This document shows positions 1 through 7,394 of a DNA stretch of 15,745 bases, piece after piece. The notes below the pieces were generated by a model. That model worked only from the letters and a program-made list of their open reading frames with translations. It was not told the origin of the DNA and searched no databases. The stretch covers positions 1 to 15,745 of the forward strand of contig DFBL01000044.1 of NCBI GenBank assembly GCA_002366615.1. Direction: 5' to 3'. How positions within the stretch are numbered: the first letter of the stretch is position 1; each line of letters starts with the position of its first letter. This stretch comes from Candidatus Dojkabacteria bacterium UBA3081. GTDB taxonomy: Bacteria > Patescibacteriota > Dojkabacteria > SC72. Made by a program: the position numbers and the translations under genes.

Positions 1-171
1 GATAATGTTGTTAAAAAGTTTGAAGAGAGAGCTAAAAAGAGTGCTCAGATGTCTTTTAGAAGTAAAAGGGAAAAGATGGCTGAAAGAAAAGCTAAAAAGA
101 CCTCTACAAAGGAATCTTCATCCTCTCTTACTCTTAAAGATATGCTTGCAAACGCAAATATCTCAAAGTAA
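1..171 (+). CDS. rpmE: Probable C-terminal end of ribosomal protein bL31 (partial, 5' end outside window)
   Basis: An open frame enters from the left edge and stops at TAA 169-171, giving 56 residues. The first stretch (DNVVKKFEERAKKS) fits the end of bL31 just after its second zinc-knuckle half, where the family usually has a form of 'VDTxxRVEKFxxR'. The remaining 40 or so residues are Lys/Ser/Ala-rich and end in a short, possibly helical segment (LTLKDMLANANISK); ordinary bL31 has no such tail. The identification rests on this short match and on position: rpmE lies just before prfA in many bacteria. It ends 24 bases before prfA on the same strand, so the two are probably co-transcribed. The cysteine motifs that would prove bL31 lie outside the window, so another Lys-rich ribosomal protein remains possible. 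A different frame over the same bases (5-190) gives a Leu/Lys-rich product with no family resemblance. Confidence 0.55.
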   Translation, partial: DNVVKKFEERAKKSAQMSFRSKREKMAERKAKKTSTKESSSSLTLKDMLANANISK

Positions 172-195
172 CAAACTCCAAATATTTTAAGTAAA

Positions 196-1305
196 ATGAT
201 ATCATCCATATATATGGACACAGATTCTTTAAGAAAAAAATACAGTATCAAAGAGATAGAGGGAAAAAAGAAGGAGCTAGAAAAAAGCATGGAAAATGCT
301 CATAACACTGGAGTTGATATGTCTAAATTAAGCTCAGACCTATCTTACTACACTCAACTTTTTAATAGTATCCAAAAATATATGAAATATTTACAAAGAT
401 ATGATGAAGCCAAAGAGATATTAAACCAATCTGAGGATACTGAATTAAAGGATCTTGCTAAAGCTGAAATACAACAGTTAGAGGAAAATATCCAGGATGT
501 AGATGAGGAAATAAAGAAAATGCAAATAGAGAGGGAGTTTACTGATGAAGATGATAATAGGAATGTAATAATGGAGATTAGAGCTGGTGCTGGTGGAGAG
601 GAAGCCTCTCTTTTTGCTAGAGATCTATTTGAGATGTACAAGAGCTACTCAACAAAACAGGGTTGGAGTATTGAAATCATGGATAGTAACACATCTGAGG
701 TCGGTGGATACAAAGAGATAATAGCAAATATAGTTGGAAAAAACGTTTACAAAAGATTGAAGTATGAAAGTGGCGTACATAGAGTACAAAGAGTCCCCGT
801 AACTGAATCTTCCGGCAGAATCCATACTTCAACTGCATCTGTTGCAATAATGCCTGAAGCAAAAGATATAGATATAGAGATTAAGCAAGAGGATTTAAGA
901 ATCGATGTTATGAGAGCCTCGGGGGCAGGTGGTCAGTGTGTAAACAAAACAGACTCTGCAGTTAGAATTACACATATTCCTACTGAAATAATTGTTAGTT
1001 GCCAAGAAACAAAACATCAAGCACAAAACAAAGAGAAAGCTATGGCCAATCTAAGATCTAGACTCTACGATAAAAAGAAAATGGAAGAAGATGCAAAGAG
1101 ATCTAGTATGCGTTCCTCTCAAATTGGGAGTGCTATGAGGGCAGAGAAGATAAGGACATACAACTTCCCCCAAAACAGAGTTACTGATCATAGAATAAAA
1201 AAATCATGGCATAATATAGAAGCTATTCTTTACGGTGATTTGGATGAAATAATTAATGATGTCAAAGAGGGCATACAAATGAAAATGATAAATAATGGGA
1301 AGTAA
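196..1305 (+). CDS. prfA: Peptide chain release factor 1
   Basis: This is class I release factor RF1, which reads UAA and UAG in the ribosomal A site and triggers peptide release. The 369-residue length is close to the usual 355-365. An N-terminal coiled-coil domain spans about residues 10-115. The catalytic GGQ is at 245-247 in the context ASGAGGQCVN, and the RF1-type codon-recognition tripeptide PxT is present as P201-V-T203 after HRVQRV; RF2 would have SPF here. The C-terminal RTYNFPQNRVTDHR block (320-333) is also typical. The residue after GGQ is Cys, where His or Asn is more common. Neither ATG 196 nor ATG 214 has a clear ribosome binding site; starting at 214 would give 363 residues and fits the family's N-terminus slightly better. 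It follows the probable rpmE by 24 bases and overlaps prmC by 11 bases, so the pair is likely translationally coupled. Confidence 0.96.
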   Translation: MISSIYMDTDSLRKKYSIKEIEGKKKELEKSMENAHNTGVDMSKLSSDLSYYTQLFNSIQKYMKYLQRYDEAKEILNQSEDTELKDLAKAEIQQLEENIQDVDEEIKKMQIEREFTDEDDNRNVIMEIRAGAGGEEASLFARDLFEMYKSYSTKQGWSIEIMDSNTSEVGGYKEIIANIVGKNVYKRLKYESGVHRVQRVPVTESSGRIHTSTASVAIMPEAKDIDIEIKQEDLRIDVMRASGAGGQCVNKTDSAVRITHIPTEIIVSCQETKHQAQNKEKAMANLRSRLYDKKKMEEDAKRSSMRSSQIGSAMRAEKIRTYNFPQNRVTDHRIKKSWHNIEAILYGDLDEIINDVKEGIQMKMINNGK

Positions 1306-2110
1306 CCTAGCACAAATCTTTAGAATCAAAAAAATGCTTAACAAGATTAAGTATCCTGATTCATATCGTATAGCGAGAGAAATTGCATCTTTCTTAGAGA
1401 CAAGAAAGGGAATGACAGAAGACAAAATTCTAAAAAGACTTTACACAAAAGAGCCTTGGGAGTATATAAAAGGTTTTACCCAGTTTTGTGGTATGGAATT
1501 TAAAGTAAATAGATATACTTTAATACCAAGGATAGAGACAGAGCAGCTAGTTAATGAGTCTTTGGAAATAGTCAAGGAAAGCAAGATTAAAAACATTATA
1601 GATGTTGGAACCGGTTCGGGTTGTATTGCCATATCTATAGCAAAAGGGCTAGAGGAAACAAAACTTTCCCACTCTATATATGCCACAGATATTTCTAAAA
1701 GGGCTTTAAAGATCGCTAAAAAGAATGAAAGAAGACTTCTTAAAAACCCTACTATTAAATGGATAGCGGGAGATTTGGTAAAGAGCGTTCCTAGAGTAAA
1801 AGGGGCTACCCTTCTTGTCGCAAATCTCCCATATATTCCTACTAAACAGTATGAAGGATTGGATGAAAGCGTAAAAAATTTTGAACCAAAACTTGCACTT
1901 GATGGAGGAGATAGTGGTTTAGATATATATACGAAGCTATTTAAACAGATCCAAAAGAGTGATATTAAATTAAAGGTTATGTATATAGAAACAGAGGAAA
2001 AGATTTATAAGGGAACAGAGTCCCTAATTAAAGAGTATTTTAGAAATACCAAAACAGAAGTTATTAAAGATTGTTTTAACAAAAATCGTTTTATTAAAGT
2101 CTCTCTCTAA
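1295..2110 (+). CDS. prmC: Release factor glutamine methyltransferase PrmC (HemK)
   Basis: This SAM-dependent enzyme methylates the side-chain amide of the Gln in the GGQ motif of release factors; its substrate RF1 is encoded immediately upstream. The 271 residues show an N-terminal helical domain (about 15-75), the SAM-binding motif I DVGTGSG at 103-109, and the diagnostic catalytic NLPY at 177-180, a common variant of NPPY. The family block EPKLALDGGDSGLD is at 197-210. The start ATG 1295 lies inside prfA (11-base overlap, different frame). An internal ATG at 1334 would give a 13-residue shorter product; the upstream start is kept because coupled overlaps are typical of this gene pair, but the choice is not certain. 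The stop TAA 2108-2110 overlaps the stop of the convergent protease gene on the other strand, so no space is left for a terminator between them. Confidence 0.94.
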   Translation: MGSNLAQIFRIKKMLNKIKYPDSYRIAREIASFLETRKGMTEDKILKRLYTKEPWEYIKGFTQFCGMEFKVNRYTLIPRIETEQLVNESLEIVKESKIKNIIDVGTGSGCIAISIAKGLEETKLSHSIYATDISKRALKIAKKNERRLLKNPTIKWIAGDLVKSVPRVKGATLLVANLPYIPTKQYEGLDESVKNFEPKLALDGGDSGLDIYTKLFKQIQKSDIKLKVMYIETEEKIYKGTESLIKEYFRNTKTEVIKDCFNKNRFIKVSL

Positions 2111-3282
2111 TCCATTTCTCCTAGTACAACCTTTATCTCCCTACTCTCACCCTCTCTCCATACCTCTAAAGATATCTCTTGCCCTACTTCATACTCTTGA
2201 ATTATATATCCAAAAGATTGAGATACATCTTCTCCCTCAACCTTAGTAATTATATCCCCTCTTGCTATATCACTTTTAGCAGCTGGACCCTCCAAATCTA
2301 TATTAACAACCAATGCCCCTGCAACAACATCTTGGTAGTATGCTGCTTCATACTCTGAAATCATCTGGTATGAAATCCCTATATATGGTTTTATGAATTT
2401 GCCGTATGTTCTATACTCTTCAAGTCTTTTTTTTACTATATTAATAGGTAATGCAAAAGATATGTTATCTGCATTTGCAGTGGTAGCAAAGTTTATACCA
2501 ATTACCTTGCCTTCTGTACTTATTAAAGGTCCTCCTGAATTCCCTGGATTGACTGCCGCATCAGTTTGTATTACCTGCTCGTATATCTTAGTTGTAGCCC
2601 CAAACCAGCCAGAAGAGGTCCTTACTGAACGACTTAGTCCACTTATTACCCCAGTAGTTACACTACCCGCATACTCTCCTAAGGGAGTACCAATTGCTAT
2701 TACTGTTTGACCAACTAAGAGATTATCCGAATCTCCTAACTTAACACAAGGCAATGATGTACCATCAACCTTCAAAATTGCAATATCACTACTATCATCC
2801 CTTAATATCTCTACAATATCGTACTCTTTCCCATCTATTGTTGTTACCTTATATATTGCAGATGTATCTGATACTACATGTTGATTAGTAACAATTATTC
2901 CATTTGGATCAACTACAAAACCGGTTCCAATATTACTAACTTCATCAACAAGCCCCTCCCCACTTTTAAGTGTTAATTGGCTTACTGCGATACTTACTAC
3001 TGAAGGAGAAACATCTTCTACAACAGTGATAATCAAATTCTCTTCTGCAGTTACTGTAATATTAGGCCTTTCCTCTAACTCCTCTACCTCCTGGGATTCA
3101 TCCAAAAGCCAATCTTGAACCGTACTAGAATACCTAACTAGCAACAAAAGTGATGTTAAAGACACCACTATTATGGAAAACAGGAGTAGTGCGAAACCAA
3201 ATATCTTAATATGTGTATAATCAGAGAGTTTAGACTTCCCTCTACTCTCTTTCTTTTTCTTTACCTCTTTTTTCTCCTCCAT
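2107..3282 (-). CDS. HtrA/DegP-like membrane-anchored serine protease with one PDZ domain
   Basis: This is a trypsin-like protease of the HtrA family (S1C) that would degrade or refold damaged proteins outside the cytoplasmic membrane. The 391 residues begin with a Lys/Glu-rich cytoplasmic segment (1-25) and one membrane helix (about 27-49), with no signal-peptidase site evident. A Glu-rich linker (61-72) leads into the protease domain (about 85-290). The catalytic triad is visible: His135 in TNQHVV, Asp166 in SSDIAIL and Ser249 in NPGNSGGP. One PDZ domain follows (about 296-388), ending at the stop. It begins 19 bases after the S41 protease gene on the same strand and is very likely its operon partner. 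No Shine-Dalgarno motif precedes ATG 3280-3282. The stop is TAG 2109-2107, overlapping the prmC stop on the opposite strand. The family is clear, but which HtrA paralogue (DegP, DegQ or DegS role) cannot be decided. Confidence 0.95.
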   Translation of the reverse strand: MEEKKEVKKKKESRGKSKLSDYTHIKIFGFALLLFSIIVVSLTSLLLLVRYSSTVQDWLLDESQEVEELEERPNITVTAEENLIITVVEDVSPSVVSIAVSQLTLKSGEGLVDEVSNIGTGFVVDPNGIIVTNQHVVSDTSAIYKVTTIDGKEYDIVEILRDDSSDIAILKVDGTSLPCVKLGDSDNLLVGQTVIAIGTPLGEYAGSVTTGVISGLSRSVRTSSGWFGATTKIYEQVIQTDAAVNPGNSGGPLISTEGKVIGINFATTANADNISFALPINIVKKRLEEYRTYGKFIKPYIGISYQMISEYEAAYYQDVVAGALVVNIDLEGPAAKSDIARGDIITKVEGEDVSQSFGYIIQEYEVGQEISLEVWREGESREIKVVLGEMD

Positions 3283-3301
3283 CTTTTACATCAGTAATAA
3301 T

Positions 3302-4519
3302 TTATTTACTTATTAATTCTAACGCCTTATCATACTGTTTATCAACTCCCTGCACAAAATCTTCATTGGTATTTTCTACCTCTACATCCGGGGTAATAGA
3401 GTTATCTCTGTTTAACCAAGAACCATCAGGGAGTAACCACTTAAGAATAGTAATATGGATACTCGAACCATCTCTTAAATCTAAAACGCTTTGAGCAGTT
3501 CCCTTTCCATATGTTTTTGTCCCGACTATTGTTGCTACATCATTTTGTTGTAGTGCTCCTGCTAATATCTCAGAAGCAGAAGCACTCCCTTCATCAACAA
3601 GAATTACAACCTTAGTATTTAGTAGCTCTCCCCCACTTTCTGATACAAAATCTTCAATTCTTCCCTTCCCATCTTCTTGTTGTGAGATTATTACACCTTC
3701 ATCCAAAAAATCATCAGCAGCGTATATAGCAGCATCAAAATACCCCCCCGGGTTACCTCTTAAATCAATGAGTATCCTATCTATATTTTTACTCTTAATC
3801 TCTTTTACTGTAGAACTCCACTCACTATTCCACTCTCTTAACGAGGCTTCTGTAAATCTAGTTATATCTATTAGTGCAATATCCTCATTTTCTCCAACGT
3901 ATGAAAGTGTCATACTTGGTACCGTTATTTCACCTCTCACAATTTCAATCTCTGTAGATTGTACATCTCCCCTATGTAAAACTTCTAAAACAACAGCTGT
4001 TCCAGCCTCCCCCCTTATCCTTTGCACAATACCATATATATTATCTCCAACTTGGACTTTGTACTCATCAACTGCAAGTATGTAATCTCCCGGCCTTATA
4101 CCTGCCTCTTTAGCAGGAGAGCCTTCTAGGGGTGTTACAATGATAATGGCATTATCCTCATAACCTAGCTCAGCACCAATACCCTCGAAGTATTTTCCTT
4201 CGTTTGAAGCATTAAAATCCCCCGTTTCATCTGGTGTCAAGAACACTGTAGCTGGATCCCCATATGAACTTACTAGTCCCTTAATTGCACCATACACCTT
4301 CTCCTCTTCCCTTACTACATCTTCCTCTACATAGTCTCTTTCTAATATGTCCCATACATCCCAAAAGAGATTGAAATTTACATCTTTACTTCCAGAAAAA
4401 CTTATACTAGTTAACTGTTCCGGAGATATATTTCTGCCGAAAATAATACCTATACAAAATGCTACAACTGTTAACATTAAGATCCCAAATATTCTTGCAC
4501 CTCTTTTATCGTTTTCCAT
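3302..4519 (-). CDS. S41-family C-terminal processing protease (CtpA/Tsp-like)
   Basis: This is a PDZ-gated Ser/Lys protease that cleaves substrates at exposed C-termini on the outer face of the membrane. In 405 residues it has a short basic N-terminus, one membrane helix (about 10-28), a small helical cap region (50-100), a PDZ domain (about 112-195 with the carboxylate loop near YFEGIGAEL) and the S41 core (210-380). The catalytic residues are intact: Ser314 in GSASASEI and Lys339 in TYGKGTAQ. Their spacing of 25 residues matches Tsp and CtpB, and Gln343 is in the expected place. The LIDLRGNPGG-type block is at 250-259. It is first in a two-gene operon with the HtrA protease, 19 bases apart. 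A good promoter at 4551-4580 gives a leader of about 25 bases without a Shine-Dalgarno motif. Typical substrates of this family are envelope or cell-wall enzymes; the substrate here is unknown. Confidence 0.95.
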   Translation of the reverse strand: MENDKRGARIFGILMLTVVAFCIGIIFGRNISPEQLTSISFSGSKDVNFNLFWDVWDILERDYVEEDVVREEEKVYGAIKGLVSSYGDPATVFLTPDETGDFNASNEGKYFEGIGAELGYEDNAIIIVTPLEGSPAKEAGIRPGDYILAVDEYKVQVGDNIYGIVQRIRGEAGTAVVLEVLHRGDVQSTEIEIVRGEITVPSMTLSYVGENEDIALIDITRFTEASLREWNSEWSSTVKEIKSKNIDRILIDLRGNPGGYFDAAIYAADDFLDEGVIISQQEDGKGRIEDFVSESGGELLNTKVVILVDEGSASASEILAGALQQNDVATIVGTKTYGKGTAQSVLDLRDGSSIHITILKWLLPDGSWLNRDNSITPDVEVENTNEDFVQGVDKQYDKALELISK

Positions 4520-4550
4520 TTGTAAGTGTAGTTAAAGTAATTCGACTTTC

Positions 4551-4580
4551 ATTATATTATCATAAATGCATTAATTACAA
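4551..4580 (-). promoter_or_regulatory. Sigma70-type promoter of the S41-htrA operon
   Basis: Read on the minus strand there is a -35 TTGTAA (4580-4575), an 18-base spacer and a perfect -10 TATAAT (4556-4551). Transcription would start near 4544, leaving a leader of about 25 bases before ATG 4519. The -35 box includes the TAA stop of the upstream gene (4577-4575). The call rests on pattern alone; in such AT-rich DNA chance matches are common, but both boxes and the spacing are good. Confidence 0.6.
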
Positions 4581-5582
4581 ATCAACAAAATCAACTAAGC
4601 CAATATGTATTACTGCAGTACCTTTTTTATCAAAATCTATAATCAAAAAATCAGTATCTTCTTCATGCTCTAGTACTTTACCAATATATCCATATGTTGA
4701 TGTGGCTCTAGATATTACTCTCTGACCGGTATATCTGTTTACAATCCAATCTCTGTTACTAATAGTACTATCACTTAGTATAAATATCTGATTCTCTTCG
4801 TTATCAAAAATCAAATATTTACCTTTAAATGAAAGTAATTTATCCAAAAAAAGATTATCACAATGAACAAAACCAAACCCCCCAAGGATCATTACTGGCA
4901 AGCCCATACTCCTAAAATCACTGTAAGACATAGCGTATGTTAGAACTGCTAATGCACCCCTTTCAAAAAGCTCAATAGCAACACGATTGTAAAGATATGG
5001 ACCTACCCAAACTATCTTCCCCCTGTAATTATCCTCAAGGACATTCTCTTTAAGAATAGTTTTACCATCCCCCAACACCTCCAATACTCCAAAAATCTTT
5101 CCCCCTATCCTACTACTTACTACCCCATCTACTGCTACTATATTAGATTTGACTACTAACCCTTCGACAGGATCTATCTCTACTACTTCTCCATTAAAAT
5201 TACTCTCTAATATTGATTCCTTCTCCTCTCCAAGAATATCTATATATCCATGTTCTACTCTTGAAAGATCCAGTATCCCACCAATAGGAGATTTAACCTC
5301 AGTAATTGTTAAACCACCCTTAGAAGTCTTACCCGCTATTATCTCCCCTTTATCTATATACTCTCCATCTATTTTTAATATGTAATTCTTACAATCACTT
5401 TCTTTACATTTTAATATGTCAGGGATGTAGATAGTCTTCTTTAGGGTACTCTCAAACCTTTCTATGAGAGCTTTGTTAACATCTATCTTCCCCTTCTTTA
5501 TTAATACTCTATCACTATCTCTTAGTGGAATACTAAAGGTATGATCTATATATTTTTCAAATATCCTATTTCTTATTTCCAT
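4575..5582 (-). CDS. Conserved partner of the MutL-like protein: tandem barrel-sandwich and alpha/beta domains, unknown function
   Basis: I know no experimentally assigned function for this protein. Its architecture matches, from memory, a protein encoded beside MutL-like genes in Chloroflexi and CPR genomes. In 335 residues: an N-terminal basic segment (about 10-55, with ...SDRVLIKKGKIDV); a short C-x4-C segment (C59, C64); a beta-rich, barrel-sandwich-like stretch (about 68-118, with DGEYIDKGEIIAGK then VKSPIGGIL) similar to lipoyl/RND-adaptor hairpins but without a modifiable MKM-type lysine; a second beta stretch (about 128-165); an alpha/beta region (188-262) with a GKIVWVG strand, an ERGALAVLTYAM segment and GGFGF near 234-238; and a small C-terminal beta domain (about 283-332), possibly SH3/KOW-like. 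No signal peptide or membrane helix is seen. Its ATG lies 17 bases inside the upstream MutL-like gene, so the two are probably translationally coupled and may act as a complex. The domain calls are by eye. Confidence 0.8.
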   Translation of the reverse strand: MEIRNRIFEKYIDHTFSIPLRDSDRVLIKKGKIDVNKALIERFESTLKKTIYIPDILKCKESDCKNYILKIDGEYIDKGEIIAGKTSKGGLTITEVKSPIGGILDLSRVEHGYIDILGEEKESILESNFNGEVVEIDPVEGLVVKSNIVAVDGVVSSRIGGKIFGVLEVLGDGKTILKENVLEDNYRGKIVWVGPYLYNRVAIELFERGALAVLTYAMSYSDFRSMGLPVMILGGFGFVHCDNLFLDKLLSFKGKYLIFDNEENQIFILSDSTISNRDWIVNRYTGQRVISRATSTYGYIGKVLEHEEDTDFLIIDFDKKGTAVIHIGLVDFVDL

Positions 5583-6933
5583 ATCCCCATGATTTCATCT
5601 TAATTCTATTTTTATACACCGAGGGACCATATACTATTGGTCTTTCTCTTGCATCAATAACTATATCTTTGTACAGGAATTTTGATTTTCCCGAAAGAAA
5701 CTCAATATCATTTGAAGTTAGATGAGAAAAGCAGGCCCCATTGAGTAATTTCCCCTGTACTATGACTTTCTCATACTTTGTTGGTAGAGATATTATTTGT
5801 AGATTTGGGCTAATTCCATATATTTCCTGTTTTTCAAATTCCTGAGACTGTAATGATGCAGAGAAGATTGCTTTATTGTGACTCTTTTGAGGTACTTCTG
5901 GTACAAGCAGTTTAGAAACGGTTGGCAAAACATCCCTTTTAAATACAACAATATTTTGTGATTCCTCTTTTTGTAAAAGACTTTTTCCAAATGTTAAAAC
6001 CTTATTGTACTCATCAGTAAAGATATCTACTATCCCCTCTAACTCTAATCCATCTATTAAAGAAAGAAGTAAGGCTCTCTGATCAAGTAGTGTTGATATA
6101 TTTCCTGAAAGAAAAAGAGCACAGTTACCTCTCCCAAAAGCTTTTAGTTTATCCTCATTAGCTTCTTTTAAAGAAAGAAGCTGAAGTGTTGTAAAAGCTC
6201 TTAGGACATCTCCTATTACAGTATCTGCAATATATTTATGATTATGAGCTATGAAGTTAGCCCATCTATCAGATATTTCATCAGAGGAGGAATCTACAGA
6301 GAGAAAGGCATGTAGTTTACTACTTTTTACAAAATCTATTACCCCAATCTCATTGCTCCAATCAATTTTTGCTGATGTAAACGAATCCTTGCTTCCCTTT
6401 TCAAATATTGAGCTAGCTTCTTGCTCCTTCCTTGCTCTGTATATTGAGAAATGGGAGATATCTAAATCTACCCAAAGAATATCACTGTATCCCAACTCTT
6501 CTAAAAGGCTATTAAACAAAACTTCCATATATCTATCATCTAACATTCTCAGAGATATATCCTTTGAGAATTCTTTCAAAGAAAGATATATATTTCTGAA
6601 AAAGGGCTGATTATCATCCACAACCACCCTTATACCAGATACTCCTACCCCCTCACTCTCAAACTCTTTAAGTTTAAATATATCTTTCCATACTCTGTCA
6701 ACTATATCCCAATCAAATACCTCTTCCAATGAGTTAAAATATTCAAACCAAAAACTCTTTGTAAAAACAATATCATCTAATCTAAACTTTAAAGGTGTTA
6801 AATCTGTCTTATCTGAAAGAATATATGTCTTGTTCTCACTAAGATCTGTATATGCAAGATTTGCAAATATACAGTTATCTTTAATCAATATATCTAAATA
6901 TGAATTTTTTCTTAATATGGGCAGATTATCCAT
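5566..6933 (-). CDS. MutL-like actin-fold protein (GlmL/'glutamate mutase MutL' type), probably degenerate ATPase
   Basis: The 455-residue product has the layout of the actin/ASKHA-fold family annotated as 'glutamate mutase MutL', which is unrelated to mismatch-repair MutL. Family-like blocks are the phosphate-loop-like strand VDLDISHFSIYRA (155-167), FLSGNISTLLD (274-284), the 'LIDGLELEGIVDIFTDEY' block (292-309) with a following TFGKSL (314-319), and the C-terminal IDARERPIVYGP (426-437). The glycine-rich signatures that hold ATP phosphates in actin-fold proteins (DxGxxxT and GGG) are largely lost here: DLDIS and SGNIS replace them. It may therefore bind nucleotide poorly or not at all. No membrane helix is seen. 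ATG 6933 lies after the rpsR terminator, and an extended -10-like TGGTAAACT (6951-6943) would give an almost leaderless mRNA; I consider that weak. It overlaps the next gene by 17 bases. No glutamate mutase gene is nearby, so the inherited name is probably misleading. Confidence 0.8.
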   Translation of the reverse strand: MDNLPILRKNSYLDILIKDNCIFANLAYTDLSENKTYILSDKTDLTPLKFRLDDIVFTKSFWFEYFNSLEEVFDWDIVDRVWKDIFKLKEFESEGVGVSGIRVVVDDNQPFFRNIYLSLKEFSKDISLRMLDDRYMEVLFNSLLEELGYSDILWVDLDISHFSIYRARKEQEASSIFEKGSKDSFTSAKIDWSNEIGVIDFVKSSKLHAFLSVDSSSDEISDRWANFIAHNHKYIADTVIGDVLRAFTTLQLLSLKEANEDKLKAFGRGNCALFLSGNISTLLDQRALLLSLIDGLELEGIVDIFTDEYNKVLTFGKSLLQKEESQNIVVFKRDVLPTVSKLLVPEVPQKSHNKAIFSASLQSQEFEKQEIYGISPNLQIISLPTKYEKVIVQGKLLNGACFSHLTSNDIEFLSGKSKFLYKDIVIDARERPIVYGPSVYKNRIKMKSWGYGNKK

Positions 6934-6967
6934 CGCTTACATAGTTTACCAATAAAAGAGAAATTTT

Positions 6968-6998
6968 AAAACAAAAAGAGGTCCTTATGGACCTCTTC
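6968..6998 (-). terminator. Intrinsic terminator of the rpsF-ssb-rpsR operon
   Basis: Read on the minus strand, a perfect 9-base-pair stem (AAGAGGTCC / GGACCTCTT, at 6997-6989 and 6984-6976) closes an ATAA loop and runs straight into TTTGTTTT. It starts about 23 bases after the rpsR stop. This is the clearest terminator in the window. The plus-strand reading has the same stem but only a weak T-run (CAATTTT), and there is no plus-strand gene for it to serve. Confidence 0.92.
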
Positions 6999-7020
6999 AA
7001 TTTTAATATATTAAAGATAT

Positions 7021-7377
7021 TTAGTTATCTTTAGCTACGTATGGTAGAAGTGCCATAAATCTAGCTCTTTTGATTGCCCTCTTTAACTTCTTCTGATGCC
7101 TATGACAAACACCCGATTTCTCAACAGAGATAATTTTTCCTCTAACAGATGTAAATTTCTTTAGTTGATAGACATCTTTGTAAGATATCTCCTTAACACC
7201 AGAATCACAAAGTGGACAGGAGAGATTTTGTACAATCTTTCGTCTCCTTCTTGGCTTTTTCCTTCTGTTATCAGTAGTTTCCTTACTATCATCACCAGTG
7301 ACACTCTTATCATCAAAAACATCCTCTAAACTTGGACTTATTATTTTATTTTGCTCTTCGTTTTCTCCCTTCGTCAT
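7021..7377 (-). CDS. rpsR: Ribosomal protein bS18 with an N-terminal extension and a zinc-type motif
   Basis: This protein binds the platform of the 30S subunit next to bS6. The conserved core runs from about residue 47 (IVQNLSCPLC) to LPYVAKDN at the end and includes the family signature YKDVYQLKKFTSVRGKI (66-82) and the C-terminal helix RAIKRARFMALLPY. Cys54, Cys57, Cys91 and His94 form a CxxC...CxxH set, which suggests the zinc-binding form of S18. At 118 residues it is longer than the usual 70-90, because of about 45 N-terminal residues: an acidic, polar stretch (1-37) and then a very basic KKPRRRRK. No internal ATG could remove the extension while keeping the core whole. It is the last gene of the rpsF-ssb-rpsR operon, 17 bases after ssb, and is followed by an intrinsic terminator. 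Confidence 0.95.
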   Translation of the reverse strand: MTKGENEEQNKIISPSLEDVFDDKSVTGDDSKETTDNRRKKPRRRRKIVQNLSCPLCDSGVKEISYKDVYQLKKFTSVRGKIISVEKSGVCHRHQKKLKRAIKRARFMALLPYVAKDN

Positions 7378-7394
7378 TTATATCAATCAAAAAA

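Noticed and set aside
45..290. Minus-strand 81-codon open frame with a hydrophobic start
   Set aside because: It is antisense to the probable bL31 tail and the prfA start, Phe/Ser/Leu-rich as expected for antisense of Lys-rich coding, and has no promoter or ribosome binding site.
5566..6933. DNA mismatch-repair MutL
   Set aside because: The similarity is to the 'glutamate mutase MutL' (GlmL) actin-fold family, which only shares a name. No GHKL ATPase motifs are present.
6968..6998. Bidirectional terminator
   Set aside because: The stem is symmetric, but the plus-strand side has only a weak T-run and no plus-strand gene ends nearby, so it is called for the minus strand only.
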